A DNA stretch of 64,000 nucleotides from Shimia sp. R10_1. GTDB lineage: Bacteria > Pseudomonadota > Alphaproteobacteria > Rhodobacterales > Rhodobacteraceae. Below, piece after piece: positions 59,836 to 64,000 of this stretch; positions within the stretch are counted from its first letter, which is position 1; every line of letters begins with the position of its first letter. The DNA lies in NCBI RefSeq assembly GCF_017744095.1, contig NZ_JAGHQX010000004.1, positions 248,001 through 312,000 on the forward strand, read 5' to 3'. The notes beneath the pieces are model-generated. The model did not search any database, was not told where the DNA came from, and saw nothing but the letters and a program-made list of their open reading frames with translations. The position numbers and the translations under genes were made by a program.

Positions 59836-60330
59836 ATGAAGTATCTAAGGGATTCGCGCTTGCCTGAAGAGTTATTTGCCAACACCGATTTGCCACCGGA
59901 GTTTCAGGCATTGATCGGTGTGTTTGCATTGTTCAACCAGATCGAGGCAGAGATCATGGACATCAATGTCTCGCCCCCTCTGGCCAAGCTTGAGCGGAAG
60001 ATATTGGTCTATCTGGATCGTCCAAAGCGCATGGGCGCGCTGGCAGAAGTGGCTTTCTGTGTCCCTTCGGCTGTGACACCGGCCGCAGACGCTTTGGAGC
60101 GTTGTGGCTTGGTACGGCGGATCGCGGATCCACAAGACCGCCGCGCGATGCTGCTTGAATTGACAGAGGAAGGTGCGCAGGCGCGCGCCGCGCTTCTTGA
60201 GCAGGTCGTGACCCGGTTTCGGGAAATTTCCGGCATGCAGCCCGAAGAGATCAAAACATTTGCCGCATTGGCAATAAAATCCATGCCCGGTGCCGTTAAG
60301 GCGGGATTGATGAAGGACAGAGACGAATGA
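59836..60330 (+). CDS. MarR-family transcriptional regulator
   Basis: 164 residues. The winged helix lies in the centre: LERKILVYLDRPKRMGALAE, then PSAVTPAADALERCGLVRRI with the recognition helix, then DPQDRRAMLLELTEEGAQAR, whose DxRxxxxxLT pattern is the MarR wing. Flanking helices form the dimer interface. The four bases at its end overlap the start of the membrane-fusion gene (ATGA), so it is the first gene of the efflux operon and very probably its repressor. The ligand is unknown. No clear ribosome-binding site is visible before ATG 59836. Confidence 0.88.
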   Translation: MKYLRDSRLPEELFANTDLPPEFQALIGVFALFNQIEAEIMDINVSPPLAKLERKILVYLDRPKRMGALAEVAFCVPSAVTPAADALERCGLVRRIADPQDRRAMLLELTEEGAQARAALLEQVVTRFREISGMQPEEIKTFAALAIKSMPGAVKAGLMKDRDE

Positions 60331-61397
60331 AACGTGCAGGGTTGTTTTCCGCGCTGGCAATGGCGCTTTCATTGGGGGCCGCCGGTGGTGGTGGCGCACA
60401 AGAGGCGGCTGTGCAAGCAGAGACTGCGTTGAAGCCAGTGAAGCTCTTGCAAGTCACCGAAGCCCCGGTGGCGTTTGAGCGCCAGTTCTTTGGCCGCGTG
60501 AAAGCGCGCCAGAGCGTCGATTTGGCGTTTCAGGTGGCAGGCCAGATTGTTGAGTTTCCCGTGACCGAGGGCCTCAATATCAAGAAAGGCGAGATGATCG
60601 CCCGCCTTGATCTGGAAATCTTTGAACTGAATCTCGCACAGGCGCGACTTCAGAAAGAGCAAGCGGATCGCACGGTGGACCGCCTGAAAAAACTGCGCGG
60701 CAATACGGTCAGTCAAGTGGCTTTGGATGATGCAGAAACCCAGGCGAGCCTGGCAGAAATTGCCGTACGCAATGCCGAGTGGTCCCTCAGACACGCCACA
60801 TTGCCCGCCCCGTTTGATGCCTTGATTTCAAGCCGCAATGTGGAGCTGTTCTCAACTGTTGCTAACGGTGCGCCTGTTGTGCGCATCCACGATCTGAGCG
60901 AGTTGCGTATTGAGGTCGACGTGCCGGAAATTCTGTTCCAGCGCGCGGGCGAAGAAGAAGATGTCCAGATCCGCGCCAAATTCCCAGGCAGTGACGTGGA
61001 GCATCCGTTGGAAATTCGCGAATATGATGCGGAAACTTCGGAAATCGGCCAAACCTTCCGCCTGAACTTTGGCATGGCGCCCCCAGAAGGACGCACGATA
61101 TTGCCGGGCTCCTCGGTCACCGTGAACGTCACAGCCACAGAACCTTTCACCGGCATTATGGTGCCGGCCACGGCCATCGTGATCAACGAAGCAGGCGCCA
61201 TTGGGGTCATGCGCTTTGATCCGGTCGGGGCGTCCGAAGGCGCGGTCACATGGACTGCGATTGAAACCACACCTGCAGAAAACGGTATGTTGCGCGTGTT
61301 GTCCGGTCTGAAAGACGGCGATGAAGTTGTCTTGGCTGGCGGGGCGAGTCTGAAAGATGGCCAAGCCGTCCGCCGCTTTGTCGGCTTTGGGAACTGA
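60327..61397 (+). CDS. RND efflux membrane-fusion protein (periplasmic adaptor)
   Basis: 356 residues with a signal peptide (about 1-25). The barrel-sandwich (lipoyl) halves are QVAGQIVEFPVTEGLNIKKGE and LPAPFDALISSRNVELFSTV. A helical hairpin lies between them (LAQARLQKEQADRTVDRLKK; VALDDAETQASLAEIAVRNA). A beta-barrel (EVDVPEILFQRAGEEEDV) and membrane-proximal domain follow. It links the RND permease to an outer-membrane channel. The next gene begins 9 bp after its stop, and the preceding MarR gene overlaps its start. No outer-membrane channel gene is in the window. Confidence 0.92.
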   Translation: MKRAGLFSALAMALSLGAAGGGGAQEAAVQAETALKPVKLLQVTEAPVAFERQFFGRVKARQSVDLAFQVAGQIVEFPVTEGLNIKKGEMIARLDLEIFELNLAQARLQKEQADRTVDRLKKLRGNTVSQVALDDAETQASLAEIAVRNAEWSLRHATLPAPFDALISSRNVELFSTVANGAPVVRIHDLSELRIEVDVPEILFQRAGEEEDVQIRAKFPGSDVEHPLEIREYDAETSEIGQTFRLNFGMAPPEGRTILPGSSVTVNVTATEPFTGIMVPATAIVINEAGAIGVMRFDPVGASEGAVTWTAIETTPAENGMLRVLSGLKDGDEVVLAGGASLKDGQAVRRFVGFGN

Positions 61398-61405
61398 GGT
61401 CCGCC

Positions 61406-64000
61406 ATGATGCCCAATATTGCACGCGGTTCCATTGACCGCCCGATTTACACATGGCTGATCATTCTGATTTTCCTGTTTGGGGGCGCTGCGGCCTTTCT
61501 TAACTTGGGACGGCTGGAAGATCCGGCTTTCACCATCAAACAGGCGGTGGTGGTCACAAGCTATCCCGGTGCCACAGCTGAGCAGGTGGCCACCGAAGTT
61601 TCGGAGCCGCTGGAATCCGCCATCCAGAAGATGGAGGAGATCGACTTTATCACCTCCACAAACCAACCCGGCCGCTCGCGCATTGATGTGCACATCAAAT
61701 CCACCTATGGCGGAGATGAGTTGAAAGACATCTGGACACGGCTAAGGGCGCGCATCCGCGATGCGGGACGCAACTTGCCTGCAGGTGTTGCAGACCCGTT
61801 GGTCAATGACACCTTTGGGGATGTGTTCGGGATTTTCTTCGCGGTCACCGCCGAAGGTTTCTCTGACGCTGAAAAACATGATCTGTCGACCTTCCTTCGG
61901 CGCGAATTGCTAACCGTTGACGGGGTGGCAGACGTCGAAATTCAGGGCCTGCCTCAAGAAGCCATCTTTGTTGAGCCAGATCTGGCGCTGTCGGTGAACC
62001 AGAACATTTCTCTGACGGCGATTGCCAATGCGATTGCCAATTCGGATGCGGTCACTGACGCAGGCTCCGTCACCACAGACACCTCCAAAACACGGATCAT
62101 CCGACCGGATGGGTCCGACACCGTAAATGAAATTGCAGGCTTGTCGCTCGGCCAAAGTGGCCATGTGGTGAACCTCGTGGATATGGCCAATGTGTTTCGT
62201 GACCGGGTCAACGACCCCAACATTGTGATCCGCTTCAACGGGGATGAGGCCTTCACCCTTGGTGTTGCGGGCATCGCCACAGAAAACATCGTTGAGGTTG
62301 GCAACCGTGTGGATGCCAAACTGGCAACCATGGCCGGTGATATCCCTGCCGGTGTTCAGCTGCATCCAATCTATCAGCAGCATCTGGTGGTGGACAAAGC
62401 CTCCAACGACTTTCTTGTTAACCTCGCCATGTCGGTCGCCATCGTTGTGGCTGTTTTGGCCGTGTTCATGGGCTGGCGCGCTGCCGTTGTGGTGGGGGTG
62501 ACGCTGTTTTTGACAGTTGTGGGTACTTTCCTCTTCATGGGGCTTTTCTCGATTGAGATGGAGCGTATCTCTCTTGGGGCGCTGATCATTGCCATGGGCA
62601 TGCTGGTGGACAACGCGATTGTGGTGGCCGAGGGCATGCAGATTGCGATGCACAAAGGCAAAAACTCGCGTGAAGCCGCGGATGAAGCCTCCGGCAAAAC
62701 CCAGATTCCGCTTTTGGGGGCAACCATCATCGGGATCATGGCCTTTGCTGGGATCGGGCTCAGCCCGGATGCAACGGGTGAATTCCTGTTTTCACTGTTT
62801 GCTGTGATCGGGATCTCTCTGTTGCTTAGCTGGTTGCTCGCGCTGACCGTCACACCACTGCTTGGGCACTACCTGTTTAAACAGGGCGATGGCGAAAGTG
62901 ATGACGCTTACAGTGGGTTCCTTTTCCGCACCTACGGCTGGTCCTTGCGCATGGCGCTCAAGCTGCGCTGGCTCGTCATTCCGGGGCTGCTTGCGGTGAC
63001 TGTGGTGTGCTATGCTGGCTTTGGCCTGGTCAAGCAACAGTTCTTCCCCGACAGCAACACGCCCCTGTTCTTTGTGCACTACAAACTGCCGCAGGGTGCG
63101 CCCATCGGCACCACCTCAGCGCATATGAAGCAGGTCGAGGATTGGCTGTCAGAGCGCGATGACGTGGTGAATTTCACCACCGTTGTCGGGCAGGGCGCAA
63201 CGCGGTTCCTGCTGACCTACAACTCAGAACCCGAAAATCCGAGCTATGGCCATTTGATCGTACGCACGGAAACCATCGACGCGATTCCTCCGCTGCAGAA
63301 AGATCTCGAAGCCTTTGCCGCGGCGCATCTTCCCGAAGGGGAGTTCCGCACCAAACGTTTGATCTTTGGCCCAGGGGGTGGAGATCCCATTCAGGTGCGT
63401 TTGTCCGGAACCGACCCTGCCGTGCTGCGTGCATTGGCAACGCAAGCGGAGCAGGTGCTGAAGGAGGCGTCTGAAAACATCCTGAGTGTGCGTACCGACT
63501 GGCGTGAGCAGGAAGTGGTGATCAAACCCCTTTATGCCACCGAGCGGGCGCAAACAGCGGGGGTCAATCGCGAAGATCTGGCCGGCATGCTGCAGTTCTC
63601 AACCGATGGCATAGCCACGGGGGTGTTCCGCGAAGAGGACCGCCTGATCCCGATCATTCTGCGCCGTCCTGCGGAAGGGGACTTCGGGCTGATGGACCAA
63701 CTCGTGTATTCCCCGACCTCCAACTCCTTCCTGCCAGTTGAGCAGATGGTGGATGGCTTTGTACATGAGACGGAAAACACGCTGATCCAGCGCCGTGACC
63801 GGGTGCCAACCATCACGGTTGGTGCAGACATTCCTTCCGGTCTCACTGCGGCACAAGTGCAGGCAGAAGTCACCGCAGCCATCGAAGCCATGCCCATTCC
63901 GGTAGGGTATAAAATGGAATGGGGCGGTGAGCTGGAAGCCTCCGGCGATGCGCAGGCCAGCCTCGGCGCGCAGCTCCCGCTCAGCTTGCTGATCATGGTT
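61406..64000 (+). CDS. RND efflux transporter permease, 3' end outside window
   Basis: 865 residues are visible, still open at the right edge; complete proteins have about 1020-1050. ATG 61406 (or ATG 61409) lies 9 bp behind the adaptor gene with GAGG upstream. The first membrane helix is WLIILIFLFGGAAAFLNLG. Conserved RND features include QAVVVTSYPGATAEQVATEV, with LPAGVADPLVNDTFGDVFG in the porter domain. The proton-relay helix is GMLVDNAIVVAEG, which keeps the first aspartate but has Asn where AcrB has a second Asp, as in a sizeable RND subgroup. The family exports drugs, detergents or lipids. Substrate unknown. Confidence 0.92.
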   Translation, partial: MMPNIARGSIDRPIYTWLIILIFLFGGAAAFLNLGRLEDPAFTIKQAVVVTSYPGATAEQVATEVSEPLESAIQKMEEIDFITSTNQPGRSRIDVHIKSTYGGDELKDIWTRLRARIRDAGRNLPAGVADPLVNDTFGDVFGIFFAVTAEGFSDAEKHDLSTFLRRELLTVDGVADVEIQGLPQEAIFVEPDLALSVNQNISLTAIANAIANSDAVTDAGSVTTDTSKTRIIRPDGSDTVNEIAGLSLGQSGHVVNLVDMANVFRDRVNDPNIVIRFNGDEAFTLGVAGIATENIVEVGNRVDAKLATMAGDIPAGVQLHPIYQQHLVVDKASNDFLVNLAMSVAIVVAVLAVFMGWRAAVVVGVTLFLTVVGTFLFMGLFSIEMERISLGALIIAMGMLVDNAIVVAEGMQIAMHKGKNSREAADEASGKTQIPLLGATIIGIMAFAGIGLSPDATGEFLFSLFAVIGISLLLSWLLALTVTPLLGHYLFKQGDGESDDAYSGFLFRTYGWSLRMALKLRWLVIPGLLAVTVVCYAGFGLVKQQFFPDSNTPLFFVHYKLPQGAPIGTTSAHMKQVEDWLSERDDVVNFTTVVGQGATRFLLTYNSEPENPSYGHLIVRTETIDAIPPLQKDLEAFAAAHLPEGEFRTKRLIFGPGGGDPIQVRLSGTDPAVLRALATQAEQVLKEASENILSVRTDWREQEVVIKPLYATERAQTAGVNREDLAGMLQFSTDGIATGVFREEDRLIPIILRRPAEGDFGLMDQLVYSPTSNSFLPVEQMVDGFVHETENTLIQRRDRVPTITVGADIPSGLTAAQVQAEVTAAIEAMPIPVGYKMEWGGELEASGDAQASLGAQLPLSLLIMV

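Noticed and set aside
1-64000. CRISPR array, insertion sequence, prophage or integrative element
   Set aside because: No regularly spaced direct repeats, transposase, integrase, tRNA-flanked direct repeat or phage structural gene was seen.
1-64000. tRNA or rRNA genes
   Set aside because: Intergenic gaps are short and none shows a cloverleaf-like TTCRA arm with acceptor pairing; no rRNA-like conserved sequence seen.

Overview
The window looks like chromosome of a marine Roseobacter-group alphaproteobacterium (Rhodobacterales). The reasons are gene content and layout: a complete taurine-degradation cluster with a MocR-type TauR, a motB-flgE-flgK-flgL-flgI operon, an alphaproteobacterial MCE/Mla-type transporter, TamAB, moderately high GC, and dense packing with ATGA or TGATG overlaps. 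I saw no insertion sequence, phage, CRISPR array, rRNA or tRNA. The assignment rests on protein recognition alone.

Layout. 1-1021: 3' part of leuB. 1086-5811: four-gene MCE lipid transporter operon (lipoprotein, MCE protein, ATPase, STAS-permease). 5953-15259: unlinked genes: a PaaX-type regulator, a secreted trypsin-like protease, Hsp20 with a likely heat-shock promoter and RNA thermometer, an MFS exporter, an esterase-like phytase-family protein, an alpha/beta hydrolase, a P1-family peptidase and creatinase. 15529-22979: eight co-directional genes, mostly of unknown function, built around a coiled-coil protein, an AAA ATPase and several small membrane proteins; this is the best candidate for an undescribed system.

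22976-41007 is a taurine module. TauABC imports taurine. Tpa transaminates it to sulfoacetaldehyde. Xsc cleaves that to sulfite and acetyl phosphate. Pta makes acetyl-CoA and AckA makes ATP plus acetate. A local citrate synthase can feed the TCA cycle. SoeABC oxidises sulfite to sulfate and a YeiH-family protein may export it. TauR sits between xsc and tpa. I found three pairs of direct repeats (about CTGGMCYTAT, 22-23 bp apart) upstream of xsc, tauR and tpa/tauA, which look like TauR operators.

41068-44178: GNAT acetyltransferase, GlxA-like AraC regulator divergent from a metallo-beta-lactamase-fold hydrolase, and a TetR regulator. 44207-50344: tamB-tamA, and plsC divergent from them. 50456-56317: motB, hook and hook-associated proteins and the P-ring. 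56522-59572: a small outer-membrane beta-barrel protein and a hybrid histidine kinase. 59836-64000: MarR regulator, RND membrane-fusion protein and RND permease, the last cut by the window edge.

Most gene boundaries are supported by visible ribosome-binding sites. Where the chosen start differs from the longest reading frame, this is stated.
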